Positions 42,047-54,038 are shown, numbered from the stretch's first letter. The stretch: DNA of 64,000 bases from Pseudomonas oryzihabitans (GCF_007665395.1 NZ_VDND01000014.1:37241-101240); one strand, 5' to 3'. Numbers and translations: made by a program. The notes: a model not told the origin generated them from the sequence alone.

Positions 42047-43615
42047 ATGTCACTACGCCTTTTTCTTCTGCCCCTGCTGTCGCTGCTCGCCGGCTTTGCC
42101 CAGGCCGGCCCCGCCGCCGACCTGGCCGCCGCCAGTCCCACCGACCAGGCCAAACTGCTGCAGGACTGGGCCGCCGCGCCCGCTCCGGCCCAGCTCCCGG
42201 TGCTCCAGGCGCTGCAGGACGGTCGCCTCTATACCGACGACACCAAGCGGCCCTTCTACAAGACCGGCGACACCTATACCGCCGCCGAGGGTGACGCCAC
42301 TGCCCCCAGCGGGTCCCCCAAGCCGATCCGCCTGAACAATCGCCTGCGCATCCTCATCGGTGCCGCCCAGGCCAGCGGCCAGCTGCTCTCCGCCGATGCC
42401 AGCGTCCGCCTGGGCGCCGCCCAGGCGCTGCGCCAGGATGCCAAGCCCGAGCAGCGCGCCTTCCTGGAAAAGCGCCTGCAGACCGAGGCGGACAAGGACG
42501 TCAAGCGCGCCCTCACCGCCGCCCTGGCCAATCTCCAGCTGACCGATCCCGATCCGGCGGTGCGCCTGGCCGCGGTGCGGCTGCTCGGCGAGTCCGGCGA
42601 GCCCCAGGCCAAGACCCGCCTGCAGGCCCTGCTCGATCCGGCCGTGGAAGCCAACGAAGAGGTGCGCAAGGCCGCCGCCACCGGCCTCGCCCAGGTGGAC
42701 CGCAAACTGCTGCTGGGCGATCTGCTCGGCCAGGCCTTCACCGGCCTGTCGCTGGGCTCCATCCTGCTGCTGGCCGCCCTGGGCCTGGCCATCACCTATG
42801 GCCTGCTCGGCGTCATCAACATGGCCCATGGCGAGATGCTGATGCTCGGCGCCTACGCCACCTACGTGGTGCAGCTGACCCTGCAACGCCTGGCGCCGGA
42901 ATGGCTGGCCTGGTATCCCCTGCTGGCGCTGCCGGTGGCCTTCGCGGTCACCGCCGCCATCGGCATGGCGCTGGAGCGCACCGTGATCCGCCACCTCTAT
43001 GGCCGGCCGCTGGAAACCCTGCTGGCGACCTGGGGCATCAGCCTGATGCTGATCCAGGCGGTGCGGGTGCTGTTCGGCGCCCAGAACGTCGAGGTGGCCA
43101 ACCCGGCCTGGCTGTCCGGCGGTATCCAGGTGCTGCCCAACCTGCTCCTGCCCTGGAACCGGGTGATCATCCTCGGCTTCGTGGTCTTCGTGCTGATCCT
43201 GACCTGGACCCTGCTGAACAAGACCCGCCTGGGCCTGAACGTGCGCGCCGTGACCCAGAATCGCAACATGGCCGCCTGCTGCGGCGTGCCCACCGGCCGC
43301 ATCGACATGCTCGCCTTCGGCCTCGGCTCCGGCATCGCCGGCCTGGGTGGCGTGGCCCTGTCGCAGATCGGCAACGTCGGCCCCGACCTCGGCCAGAGCT
43401 ACATCATCGATTCCTTCCTGGTGGTGGTGCTGGGCGGCGTCGGCCAACTGGCCGGCAGCGTGCTGGCCGCCTTCGGCCTCGGCATCGTCAACAAGATCCT
43501 CGAGCCGCAGATCGGCGCCGTGCTGGGCAAGATCCTCATCCTCGGCCTGATCATCCTGTTCATCCAGCGCAGGCCCCAGGGCCTGTTCGCCCTCAAGGGG
43601 AGGGTCATCGATTGA
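42047..43615 (+). CDS. urtB: Urea ABC transporter permease UrtB
   Basis: A 522-residue LivH-like permease with the extra N-terminal part typical of UrtB. It has a signal peptide (about 1-20), then an Ala/Leu-rich helical domain with HEAT-like repeats up to about 220 (TDPDPAVRLAAVRLLGESGE), then the membrane domain. Motifs include GLAITYGLLGVINMAHGEMLMLGAY and GRPLETLLATWGISLMLIQ. It ends overlapping the urtC start codon. Confidence 0.94.
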   Translation: MSLRLFLLPLLSLLAGFAQAGPAADLAAASPTDQAKLLQDWAAAPAPAQLPVLQALQDGRLYTDDTKRPFYKTGDTYTAAEGDATAPSGSPKPIRLNNRLRILIGAAQASGQLLSADASVRLGAAQALRQDAKPEQRAFLEKRLQTEADKDVKRALTAALANLQLTDPDPAVRLAAVRLLGESGEPQAKTRLQALLDPAVEANEEVRKAAATGLAQVDRKLLLGDLLGQAFTGLSLGSILLLAALGLAITYGLLGVINMAHGEMLMLGAYATYVVQLTLQRLAPEWLAWYPLLALPVAFAVTAAIGMALERTVIRHLYGRPLETLLATWGISLMLIQAVRVLFGAQNVEVANPAWLSGGIQVLPNLLLPWNRVIILGFVVFVLILTWTLLNKTRLGLNVRAVTQNRNMAACCGVPTGRIDMLAFGLGSGIAGLGGVALSQIGNVGPDLGQSYIIDSFLVVVLGGVGQLAGSVLAAFGLGIVNKILEPQIGAVLGKILILGLIILFIQRRPQGLFALKGRVID

Positions 43616-44687
43616 ACCAGCCACTCGCCCTTACCGCCGTGCAGAAAGTCGGCCCGCGCCTGAGCCTGGCCGTGCTCGGCCTGGCCCTCGCCGTGCTGCT
43701 GGCGCTGCCGCTGCTGTCCCTGCTACCGGCCGACAACCCCTTCCAGGTCTCGGCCTATACCCTCACCCTGGTGGGCAAGATCCTCTGTTACGCCATCGTC
43801 GCCCTGGCGCTGGACCTGGTCTGGGGCTACGCCGGCATGCTCTCCCTGGGCCACGGGCTGTTCTTCGCCCTCGGCGGCTACGCCATGGGCATGTACCTGA
43901 TGCGCCAGGCGGCCGGTGACGGCCTGCCACCCTTCATGAGCTTCCTCTCCTGGAGCAGCTATCCCTGGTTCTGGGCCGGCACCGACCACTTCCTCTGGGC
44001 CCTGTGCCTGGCGGTGCTGGCGCCCGGCCTGCTGGCCCTGGTGTTCGGCTTCTTCGCCTTCCGCTCGAAGATCAAGGGGGTCTACTTCTCGATCATGACC
44101 CAGGCCCTGACCTACGCCGGCATGCTGCTGTTCTTCCGCAACGAGACCGGCTTCGGCGGCAACAACGGCTTCACCGGCTTCACCACCCTGCTGGGCTTCC
44201 CGGTGGCGGCCCAGGGCACCCGCGCGGTGCTCTTCCTGCTCACCGTGACGCTGCTGGTGGCCAGCCTCTGGCTCGGCTGGCGGCTGGCGCAGAGCAAGTT
44301 CGGCCGCATCCTCACGGCGATCCGCGACGCCGAGAACCGGGTGACCTTCTGCGGCTACGATCCACGCGGCTTCAAGCTGTTCGTCTGGGTGCTCTCGGCG
44401 GTGCTCTGCGGCCTGGCCGGCGCCCTCTACGTACCCCAGGTGGGCATCATCAACCCCAGCGAGATGGCGCCGACCAACTCCATCGAAGCGGCCATCTGGG
44501 TTGCCCTCGGCGGACGCGGCAGCCTGATCGGCCCGGTGCTCGGCGCCGGCATCGTCAACGGCGCCAAGAGCTGGTTCACCGTGGCCTTCCCCGAGTACTG
44601 GCTGTTCTTCCTCGGCGCCCTGTTCATCGTCGTCACCCTCTATCTGCCACGTGGCGTGATCGGCCTCATCAAGAAGGAGCGTGACGC

Positions 44688-44691
<4 letters not shown>
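43612..44691 (+). CDS. urtC: Urea ABC transporter permease UrtC
   Basis: A 359-residue LivM-like permease with the motif LDLVWGYAGMLSLGHGLFFA and NETGFGGNNGFTGF. The start is TTG at 43612, giving MNQPLALTAV; no ATG lies near the family N-terminus. TTGA overlaps the urtB stop, so translation is coupled. AAGGGGAGGG about 9 bases upstream is a strong ribosome site that supports the TTG choice. It overlaps urtD by 4 bases. Confidence 0.93.
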
Positions 44692-45533
<842 letters not shown>

Positions 45534-45557
45534 CGCCGCGCCGACAAACGCCTACCC

Positions 45558-45647
45558 GTAGGTTGGGTTGAGACGGCTCCACCGTCGAAGCCCAACGCTG
45601 TTTGAGGTGGCGCGTTGTTGGGCTTCGCTACGCTCAACCCAACCTAC
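45558..45647. repeat. GTAGGTTGGG palindromic element between urtD and urtE
   Basis: A complete copy with left arm, private middle and right arm occupies most of the 165-base gap between two genes that are normally adjacent. The arrangement suggests insertion of the element into an existing operon. In RNA it would form one long or two short hairpins. Confidence 0.9.
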
Positions 45648-45698
45648 GTCCGGCAGGCGCACTGCCCGCCCGGACCCGCTCAAAAGGCCGAGGCCCCC

Positions 45699-46397
45699 AT
45701 GCTCCAGGTCAACGAACTCCATCAATACTACGGCGGCAGCCACATCCTCCGTGGCCTGTCCTTCGAGGCGCCCATCGGCGAGGTCACCAGCCTGCTCGGC
45801 CGCAACGGCGTCGGCAAGACCACCCTGCTGCGCTGCCTCATGGGCCTGATCCCGGCCAAGCGCGGCAGCGTCACCTGGGAAGGCCAGGACATCACCGGCC
45901 GCAAGCCGCACCAGCGGGTGCAATCCGGCATCGCCTACGTGCCCCAGGGCCGCGAGATCTTTCCGCGCCTCACCGTCGAAGAAAATCTGCTCATGGGCCT
46001 GTCGCGCTTTCCCGCCCGGGAGGCGCGCGAGGTGCCGGAGTTCATCTACGAACTCTTCCCGGTGCTCCGGCAGATGCGCCAGCGCCGCGGCGGCGATCTC
46101 TCCGGCGGCCAGCAGCAGCAGCTGGCCATCGGCCGCGCCCTGGCCAGCCGCCCGCGCCTGCTGATCCTCGACGAACCCACCGAAGGCATCCAGCCCTCGG
46201 TGATCAAGGAGATCGGCACCGTCATCGCTCACCTGGCCAAGCGCGGCGACATGGCCATCCTGCTGGTGGAGCAGTTTTACGACTTCGCCAGCGAACTGGC
46301 CGATGGCTACCTGGTGATGTCCCGCGGCGAGATCGTCCAGCGTGGGCGTGGCGCCGACATGGAGGCCGAGGGCGTGCGCGGACTGGTGGCGATCTAG
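45699..46397 (+). CDS. urtE: Urea ABC transporter ATP-binding protein UrtE
   Basis: A 232-residue LivF-like ATPase beginning MLQVNELHQYYGGSHILRG. It has Walker A LLGRNGVGKTT, signature LSGGQQQQLAIGRAL and Walker B LLILDEPTEGIQPSVI. I chose the ATG at 45699, as upstream in-frame codons translate the repeat element. It completes a full UrtABCDE importer; no urease or urea carboxylase genes are visible here. Confidence 0.94.
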   Translation: MLQVNELHQYYGGSHILRGLSFEAPIGEVTSLLGRNGVGKTTLLRCLMGLIPAKRGSVTWEGQDITGRKPHQRVQSGIAYVPQGREIFPRLTVEENLLMGLSRFPAREAREVPEFIYELFPVLRQMRQRRGGDLSGGQQQQLAIGRALASRPRLLILDEPTEGIQPSVIKEIGTVIAHLAKRGDMAILLVEQFYDFASELADGYLVMSRGEIVQRGRGADMEAEGVRGLVAI

Positions 46398-46406
46398 CGG
46401 GCCAAG

Positions 46407-46420
46407 GTCGATAATCGAAC
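46407..46420 (+). promoter_or_regulatory. Single PcaR-type box upstream of aroQ
   Basis: GTCGATAATCGAAC shares 13 consecutive bases with the strongest box at pcaI (read on the opposite strand). No second box lies 19 bases away on either side. It is 124-137 bases before the aroQ start and about 40 bases upstream of a possible -35, an activator-like position. Confidence 0.55.
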
Positions 46421-46460
46421 GTTTCCGCAGCCTGCCCCGGCGCCCGCCCAGCCGAGTCGA

Positions 46461-46487
46461 TTGACGAAATTAACCGGCTGGTACATT
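46461..46487 (+). promoter_or_regulatory. Candidate sigma-70 promoter of aroQ
   Basis: TTGACG at 46461-46466 and TACATT at 46482-46487, preceded by TGG, with a short 15-base spacer. The short spacing would suit activation by a bound regulator but weakens the call. Confidence 0.35.
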
Positions 46488-46543
46488 TTCTCTCCAGCGC
46501 CGGGCAGTGCCTGCCCGGCAAGACAACAAGAGAGAAAGCTGTC

Positions 46544-46987
46544 ATGTCCTCCCGTCGCATCCTGGTGCTCAACGGCCCCAACCTCAACCTGCTCGGCACC
46601 CGCGAACCCGCCACCTACGGCCACGAGACCCTGGCCGACGTCGCCCGGCTATGCACCGAGACCGCCGCCGAACGTGGTTACGAGGTGGATTTCCGCCAGA
46701 CCAACCACGAAGGCGAATTGCTCGACTGGATCCATCAGGCCCGCGGCGCCTACGCCGGGGTGGTGATCAACCCCGCCGCCTGGACCCATACCTCGGTGGC
46801 CCTGCGCGACGCCCTGGTGGCCAGCGAACTGCCGGTCTACGAGGTGCACCTGTCCAACGTTCATCGCCGTGAGGCCTTCCGGCATCATTCCTATGTCTCG
46901 GGCATCGCCGTCGGCGTCATCTGCGGCCTCGGCAGCCAGGGCTATCGCGCCGCCATCAGCGCCCTCATCGCCCACCAGGGAAACTAA
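46544..46987 (+). CDS. aroQ: Type II 3-dehydroquinate dehydratase
   Basis: Converts 3-dehydroquinate to 3-dehydroshikimate. The 147-residue protein has the whole type II active site: VLNGPNLNLLGTREPATYG with the catalytic Tyr, NHEGELLDWIHQA, INPAAWTHTSVALRDAL and EVHLSNVHRREAFRHHSY. Type II enzymes serve biosynthesis or quinate catabolism. It is paired with a quinate/shikimate dehydrogenase 4 bases downstream and lies behind a PcaR-like box, which favours the catabolic role feeding protocatechuate. GAGAGAAAG precedes the ATG. Confidence 0.93.
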   Translation: MSSRRILVLNGPNLNLLGTREPATYGHETLADVARLCTETAAERGYEVDFRQTNHEGELLDWIHQARGAYAGVVINPAAWTHTSVALRDALVASELPVYEVHLSNVHRREAFRHHSYVSGIAVGVICGLGSQGYRAAISALIAHQGN

Positions 46988-46991
46988 CGCC

Positions 46992-47846
46992 ATGACCGCA
47001 CCCAAATCCGTCCTCGCCGGCCTCATCGGCGCCGGCATCCAGGCTTCGCTGACACCCGCCATGCACGAACGCGAAGGCGACGCCCAGGGCCTCAGGTACC
47101 TCTACCGCCTGATCGACCTGGACGCGCTCGGCCTCACCGCCGACGCCCTGCCCGAACTGCTGCAGGCGGCCCAGCGCACCGGCTTCACCGGCCTCAACAT
47201 CACCTTTCCCTGCAAGCAGGCGATCATTCCGCTGCTCGACGACCTCTCCCCGGAGGCCCGTGGCATCGGCGCGGTGAATACCGTGGTGCTGGCCGACGGC
47301 CGCGCCGTGGGCCACAACACCGACTGCCTGGGCTTCGCCGAAGGCTTCCGCCGCGGCCTGCCGGACGTGGCCAAGCGCCTGGTGGTGCAACTGGGCGCCG
47401 GCGGCGCCGGTAGCGCCGTGGCCCATGCCCTGCTCGCCGAGGGCGTCGACCAGCTGTTCATCTTCGACGTCGAGGCCGAGCGCGCCCAGGTCCTGGTGGA
47501 CAACCTGACCCGTCACTTCGGCTCCGGCCGCGCCGCGGTCGGCACCGACCAGGCCGCAGCCCTGGCCGCCGCCGACGGGCTGGTCAACACCTCGCCGGTG
47601 GGCATGGCCAAGCTGCCCGGCCTGCCCTTGCCGGCCGAGCTGCTGCACCCCGGCCTGTGGGTCGCCGAGATCATCTACTTTCCGCTGGAAACCGAACTGC
47701 TGCGCCACGCCCGCGCCCTCGGCTGCCGCACCCTCGACGGCGGCACCATGGCCGTGTTCCAGGCGGTCAAGGCCTTCGAACTCTTCAGCGGCCGCACCGC
47801 CGACGCCAATCGCATGCAGGCCCACTTCGCCGAATTGCGCGGGTAA
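46992..47846 (+). CDS. Quinate/shikimate dehydrogenase (AroE superfamily)
   Basis: A 284-residue member of the shikimate dehydrogenase superfamily. The substrate motif is GLNITFPCKQAIIPLLDDL rather than the NVTxPFK of biosynthetic AroE. The catalytic region carries NTDCLGF, the nucleotide loop is LGAGGAGSAVAHALL and the second strand ends IFDVEAERA. The acidic residue after that strand favours NAD over NADP, a mark of catabolic quinate/shikimate dehydrogenases such as QsuD. Coupled to aroQ, it likely oxidises quinate or shikimate for growth. Dehydroshikimate dehydratase (quiC) is not in the window. Confidence 0.82.
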   Translation: MTAPKSVLAGLIGAGIQASLTPAMHEREGDAQGLRYLYRLIDLDALGLTADALPELLQAAQRTGFTGLNITFPCKQAIIPLLDDLSPEARGIGAVNTVVLADGRAVGHNTDCLGFAEGFRRGLPDVAKRLVVQLGAGGAGSAVAHALLAEGVDQLFIFDVEAERAQVLVDNLTRHFGSGRAAVGTDQAAALAAADGLVNTSPVGMAKLPGLPLPAELLHPGLWVAEIIYFPLETELLRHARALGCRTLDGGTMAVFQAVKAFELFSGRTADANRMQAHFAELRG

Positions 47847-47854
47847 TCCTCAGC

Positions 47855-47935
47855 GTTGGGCTTCGCTGCGCTCAACCCAACCTACGCCAGGCCCCGGTAG
47901 GTTGGGTTGAGACAGCTCCACCGTCGAAGCCCAAC
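47855..47935. repeat. GTAGGTTGGG element with arms in swapped order
   Basis: The right arm (47855-47885) comes first, then 11 bases, then the left arm (47897-47935). This reverses the order seen in every other copy. It could equally be the junction between two tandem copies whose outer halves were lost: the spacer here differs from the GGGCGGATTC spacer of the array. Confidence 0.85.
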
Positions 47936-47962
47936 AACCCCACGCCTGATCTAACGCCCATA

Positions 47963-47992
47963 AAAAAGGGGAGGCCTCGGCCTCCCCTTTTC
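47963..47992. terminator. Bidirectional rho-independent terminator
   Basis: AAAAGGGGAGGCC and GGCCTCCCCTTTT form a perfect stem with a minimal loop, flanked by A and T runs. It serves the aroQ/dehydrogenase pair on the plus strand and ygiQ on the minus strand, which converge here. Confidence 0.9.
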
Positions 47993-48005
47993 TCCTGCCC
48001 TCGCC

Positions 48006-50273
<2,268 letters not shown>

Positions 50274-50394
50274 GGCAGCTTCCGGGAAAGGGGTGTTTTG
50301 GGAGGGCGCGAAGAATAGCACAAAAAATGACCAGTTCAGCCCCCGGACATCGATTGCCTTTGGCTATCGGGCGGCTGCCTTCGCCCTGCCCTCA

Positions 50395-50990
50395 CCCCAA
50401 CCCTCTCCCCGGGGGAGAGGGGGCAAAAGCACCTCGCGCCCCTACTCGTCCCCCTCTCCCTTTGAGAGAGGGCCAGGGGGAGAGGGAAGCCCATCGGCCC
50501 TGCCCTCCAGCCGTAGGGTGGACAACGGCGCAGCCTTGTCCACGCGTAGCCGCCCCTTTCGCCCAAGAGAGGACCGAGGAAAGATACCCAACGGCAATTC
50601 CCACCCGCAGCACGCTCTTCCCCCTCTCTCTCCGAGAGAGAACCGAGGTGAGAGAAACCCATCGGCAATGCCTTTCAGTCGTAGGGTGGACAACGGCGCA
50701 GCCTTGTCCAGGCGCAGCCGCCCCTTTCTCCCAAGAAAGGACCGAGGAGAGATACCCAAAGGCAATTCCCACCCGCAGCACGCTCTTCCCCCCCCTCTCT
50801 CCGAGAGAAACCCGAGGTGAGAGAAACCCGTCGGCAATGCTTTTCAGCCGTAGGGTGGACAACGGCGCAGCCTTGTCCACACGTAGCCGCCCCTTTCTCC
50901 CAGGAGAGGACCGAGGAGAGATATCCAACGGCAATTCCCTGCCACAACACGCTCTTCCCCCTCTCCCTCGGGGAGAGGGCCGGGGTGAGG
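50395..50990. repeat. Three-unit ~169-bp tandem repeat array with palindromic modules
   Basis: The module GTAGGGTGGACAACGGCGCA begins at 50513, 50681 and 50850, a period of 168-169 bases. Each unit also holds GCCGCCCCTTTC, a GAGAGGACCGAGGA-type stretch, CACGCTCTTCCCCC and GGTGAGAGAAACCC. Within the module GTGGACAA and TTGTCCAC are complementary. CCCTCTCCCC-type hairpins flank the array at both ends. Reading frames across it exist in several phases with no family features, so I take the whole 50274-51072 gap as non-coding. Confidence 0.88.
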
Positions 50991-51072
50991 GAAAGCCCCC
51001 GCAGCGGCCTGACTCGACAGGAGTGCTACCATAACCCCCCGCTCCCTCCCCACCACCGAGACACCCCCGTCC

Positions 51073-52449
51073 ATGTCCCAGCCCCAACCCGCCGCCGGCC
51101 AGTTGCAGCGCGGCCTGAAGAATCGTCATATCCAGTTGATCGCCCTCGGCGGGGCCATCGGCACCGGCCTGTTCCTCGGCTCGGCCGGGGTGCTCAAGTC
51201 GGCCGGTCCGGCGATGATCCTCGGCTACGCCATCGCCGGCTTCATCGCCTTCCTGATCATGCGCCAGCTCGGCGAGATGATCGTCGAGGAGCCGGTGGCC
51301 GGCTCCTTCAGCCACTTCGCCAGTCGCTACTGGGGTCGCTTCCCGGGCTTTCTCTCCGGCTGGAACTACTGGGTGCTCTATGTGCTGGTGGGCATGTCGG
51401 AACTCACCGCGGTGGGCAAGTACGTGCAGTACTGGTGGCCCGAGGTACCGACCTGGGCCAGCGCCCTGGTGTTCTTCGTGCTGGTCAACGCCATCAACCT
51501 GTTCAACGTGAAGGCCTTCGGCGAGACCGAGTTCTGGTTCGCCCTGATCAAGGTGGTCGCCATCCTCGGCATGATGGCCTTCGGGCTCTGGCTGCTGATC
51601 AGCGGCGCCGGCGGGCCCGAAGCCTCGGTGAGCAACCTCTGGAGCCATGGCGGCTTCCTGCCCAACGGCTGGAGCGGCCTGTTCGCGGTCCTGGCGATCA
51701 TCATGTTCTCCTTCGGCGGCCTGGAGCTGGTGGGCATCACCGCCGCCGAGGCCGACCAGCCGCGCACCGTCATCCCCAAGGCCATCAACCAGGTGGTCTG
51801 GCGCATCCTGATCTTCTACGTCGGCGCCCTGACCATCCTGCTCTCGCTGCACCCCTGGGACGAGCTGGTACGCAGCATCGGTGCCGGTGGTGACGACTAC
51901 GCCGGCAGCCCCTTCGTGCAGACCTTCGCCCTGCTCGGCAGCGACACCGCCGCGCACCTGCTCAACTTCGTGGTGCTGACCGCGGCGCTGTCGGTCTACA
52001 ACAGCGGTGTCTACTGCACCAGCCGCATGCTCTATGGCATGGCCGAGCAAGGCGACGCACCCCGCGCCCTCTTGCGCACCAACCGCAGTGGCGTGCCGCT
52101 GCTGGGCATCGCCGTGTCCTCGGCGGTGACCCTGCTGTGCGTGGTGGTGAACTACCTGCTGCCACAGAATGCCCTGGAGCTGCTGATGTCGCTGGTGGTG
52201 GCCTCGCTGGTGATCGCCTGGGCGCTGATCAGCCTGACCCACCTGAAATTCCGCACCGCCCAGCGCCAGGCCGGCCGCACCTCGCACTTTCCGGCGTTCT
52301 GGTCGCCCTTCGCCAACTGGCTGTGCCTGGCGTTCGTCGGCCTGATCCTGGTGCTGATGCTGCGCATCCCCGGCATCGCCGTGTCGGTCTACGCAATCCC
52401 GGTGTGGCTGGCCTTCCTGTTCCTCTGCTTCAAGCTGCGCCGGAGCTGA
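51073..52449 (+). CDS. APC-family amino-acid permease (AroP/PheP type)
   Basis: A 458-residue inner-membrane permease with 12 predicted helices. It opens with LKNRHIQLIALGGAIGTGLFLGSAG, the substrate-binding start of the amino acid transporter (AAT) family, followed by FGGLELVGITAAEADQPRTVIPKAIN. It resembles aromatic amino-acid and GABA permeases (AroP, PheP, GabP); the sequence alone does not fix the substrate. It stands alone between a repeat array and a palindromic element. Confidence 0.85.
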   Translation: MSQPQPAAGQLQRGLKNRHIQLIALGGAIGTGLFLGSAGVLKSAGPAMILGYAIAGFIAFLIMRQLGEMIVEEPVAGSFSHFASRYWGRFPGFLSGWNYWVLYVLVGMSELTAVGKYVQYWWPEVPTWASALVFFVLVNAINLFNVKAFGETEFWFALIKVVAILGMMAFGLWLLISGAGGPEASVSNLWSHGGFLPNGWSGLFAVLAIIMFSFGGLELVGITAAEADQPRTVIPKAINQVVWRILIFYVGALTILLSLHPWDELVRSIGAGGDDYAGSPFVQTFALLGSDTAAHLLNFVVLTAALSVYNSGVYCTSRMLYGMAEQGDAPRALLRTNRSGVPLLGIAVSSAVTLLCVVVNYLLPQNALELLMSLVVASLVIAWALISLTHLKFRTAQRQAGRTSHFPAFWSPFANWLCLAFVGLILVLMLRIPGIAVSVYAIPVWLAFLFLCFKLRRS

Positions 52450-52460
52450 GCGAGGCACCG

Positions 52461-52552
52461 GTAGGTTGGGCTGAGACGGCTTCATCGTCGAAGCCCAACA
52501 GGCATGGCCGAGCAAGTCATCGTTGGGCTTCGCTACGCTCAGCCCAACCTAC
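52461..52552. repeat. Single copy of the GTAGGTTGGG palindromic element
   Basis: Complete copy between the convergent permease and GtrII-like genes. Its left arm, with GGGCTGAGACGGC and CGTCGAAGCCC, folds almost perfectly apart from opposed GA/GA bases. Confidence 0.9.
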
Positions 52553-52556
52553 CTCC

Positions 52557-54038
52557 CTACTCGAAGGGTACCCACGGCGGCTGCGGCTTCATGATGATGC
52601 AGCCGTCCTGGCCCACCGCCCAGATGTCATAGAAGCGATTGTCGACCAGCCGTGTCGCCGCGCCGGGCACCGCCACGCGCTGGGTACAGCTGTCGCTGTC
52701 GGCATCGTCGATCACCCCCAGGTCCTGCAGTCGCTCGGCGATCATGAAGTTGCCCGGCGACAGCCCGAGGATGAAGGGCAAGGCCGGCAGTTGCTCGAAG
52801 GTCTTCTGCGCCAGCGGCAGCCAGGCCACCTCCAGCGGCCCGCCGGTCCAGAGGATGCGCTGGAAGGAGCGCAGCTCCGGGCGACTGCTGAGGTCGTGGT
52901 GCAGCTCCTGGACGAAACCGCGCTCGAAGGTCTTCTGCGCCGACAGCACCTGGCCGTAGGCATAGGCCAGCGACAGCATCCACAGCAGCGGCAGCACCAG
53001 CAGCCAGGTCAGGCGCGGCTGCAGGCGCTCCAGCAGGTCGTGGGCCAGCAGCAACGCCAGGGTCAGCACCACCGCCAGGCCCATCAGGGTGCGGGCCTCG
53101 AGGATGAAGTCGCTGAACAGCAGGGTGATGCCGGCGACGCAGAAGGCCAGCACCGGCAGGGTCGCGCCGTACAGCAGCAGGGGCAACAGCGCCCGCCGGC
53201 CGTAGGCGCGGGCGTAGCTCAGGACGCCCAGGCCGTAGCCGAGCGCGGCCAGCCCGCCGAACAGCCACCACAGCCAGAGATTGCCCGGGGTGACCAGCAG
53301 GCCGACGCTCTGGGCCACCTCGCCCAGGCGCTGCCAGAGCACCGGCAGCAGGTCGCCGCCCAGGCCCGCATGCCGGGTGGTCGCCACCAGTTGGTAGGCC
53401 GTCAGGTAATAGATCACCCCGCCCAGCAGCAGTTGCAGGCCCTGGCGCAGGACCAGGCGCAGGGACTGCGCCGGCGCCTCGCGGCGCTGCACCGCGCGGA
53501 TCAGCTCCAGGCAAGAGAGCCCGAGGAAGACATTGAGCGCCACCTGGTAGAAGGCGATGGCTGCCGCCAGCAACAGCGCCGGCACCAGCAACGCCAAGAC
53601 CGTATGGCGACTGCGGAAGATCACCGCATAGATCACCGCCACCAAGCTCAGGGCCATGGTCGGGCCATCGTACTGGTAGGTCAGGTTGCCCAGCCAGAAC
53701 GGCGAGAACCACAGCGGCAGGAGCGCCAGGCACTGGGTCGGCCGGGGCGCGCCGAAGCAGTGGCGGGCCAGGTCGGTCAGCGCCCAGGCCGCTGCGGCGC
53801 AGGCGATCAGCAGTGGCAGGGGAAACAGATTGAGGGTGCTGCCGCTGAAGGTCAGCAGCCGGTAGAAGAGCTCGGTGAGCACCCGGCCCTGCTGGCGCCA
53901 CTCGGGGCCGTTCTGCAACTGGATGCGCCAGTTGTCATCGACATAGGGGAAGTCGACCAGGATGAAGGGCAGGACGAACAGCAGCAGCGCGGAGAAGAAC
54001 AGCGCCCGGGTCTGCACCGGGGTCAGCGTCTGGGGCAT
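52557..54038 (-). CDS. GtrII-like glucosyltransferase-domain membrane protein
   Basis: A 493-residue protein with about ten hydrophobic helices and a C-terminal soluble part (about 385-493). The early extracytoplasmic acidic motif FPYVDDNWRIQLQN resembles the GT-C glycosyltransferase signature and matches the glucosyltransferase GtrII family as I remember it. Such proteins add glucose to O-antigen or other surface glycans from a lipid-linked donor. No GtrA/GtrB partners are adjacent. I start at MPQTLTPVQ; upstream codons do not extend the family. The function is inferred. Confidence 0.65.
   Translation of the reverse strand: MPQTLTPVQTRALFFSALLLFVLPFILVDFPYVDDNWRIQLQNGPEWRQQGRVLTELFYRLLTFSGSTLNLFPLPLLIACAAAAWALTDLARHCFGAPRPTQCLALLPLWFSPFWLGNLTYQYDGPTMALSLVAVIYAVIFRSRHTVLALLVPALLLAAAIAFYQVALNVFLGLSCLELIRAVQRREAPAQSLRLVLRQGLQLLLGGVIYYLTAYQLVATTRHAGLGGDLLPVLWQRLGEVAQSVGLLVTPGNLWLWWLFGGLAALGYGLGVLSYARAYGRRALLPLLLYGATLPVLAFCVAGITLLFSDFILEARTLMGLAVVLTLALLLAHDLLERLQPRLTWLLVLPLLWMLSLAYAYGQVLSAQKTFERGFVQELHHDLSSRPELRSFQRILWTGGPLEVAWLPLAQKTFEQLPALPFILGLSPGNFMIAERLQDLGVIDDADSDSCTQRVAVPGAATRLVDNRFYDIWAVGQDGCIIMKPQPPWVPFE

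Noticed and set aside
50327..51034. Possible repeat-containing protein genes in the tandem array
   Set aside because: Several frames stay open on both strands with equally repetitive translations, and none has a ribosome site or family features. The period (168 then 169) shifts frame between units.
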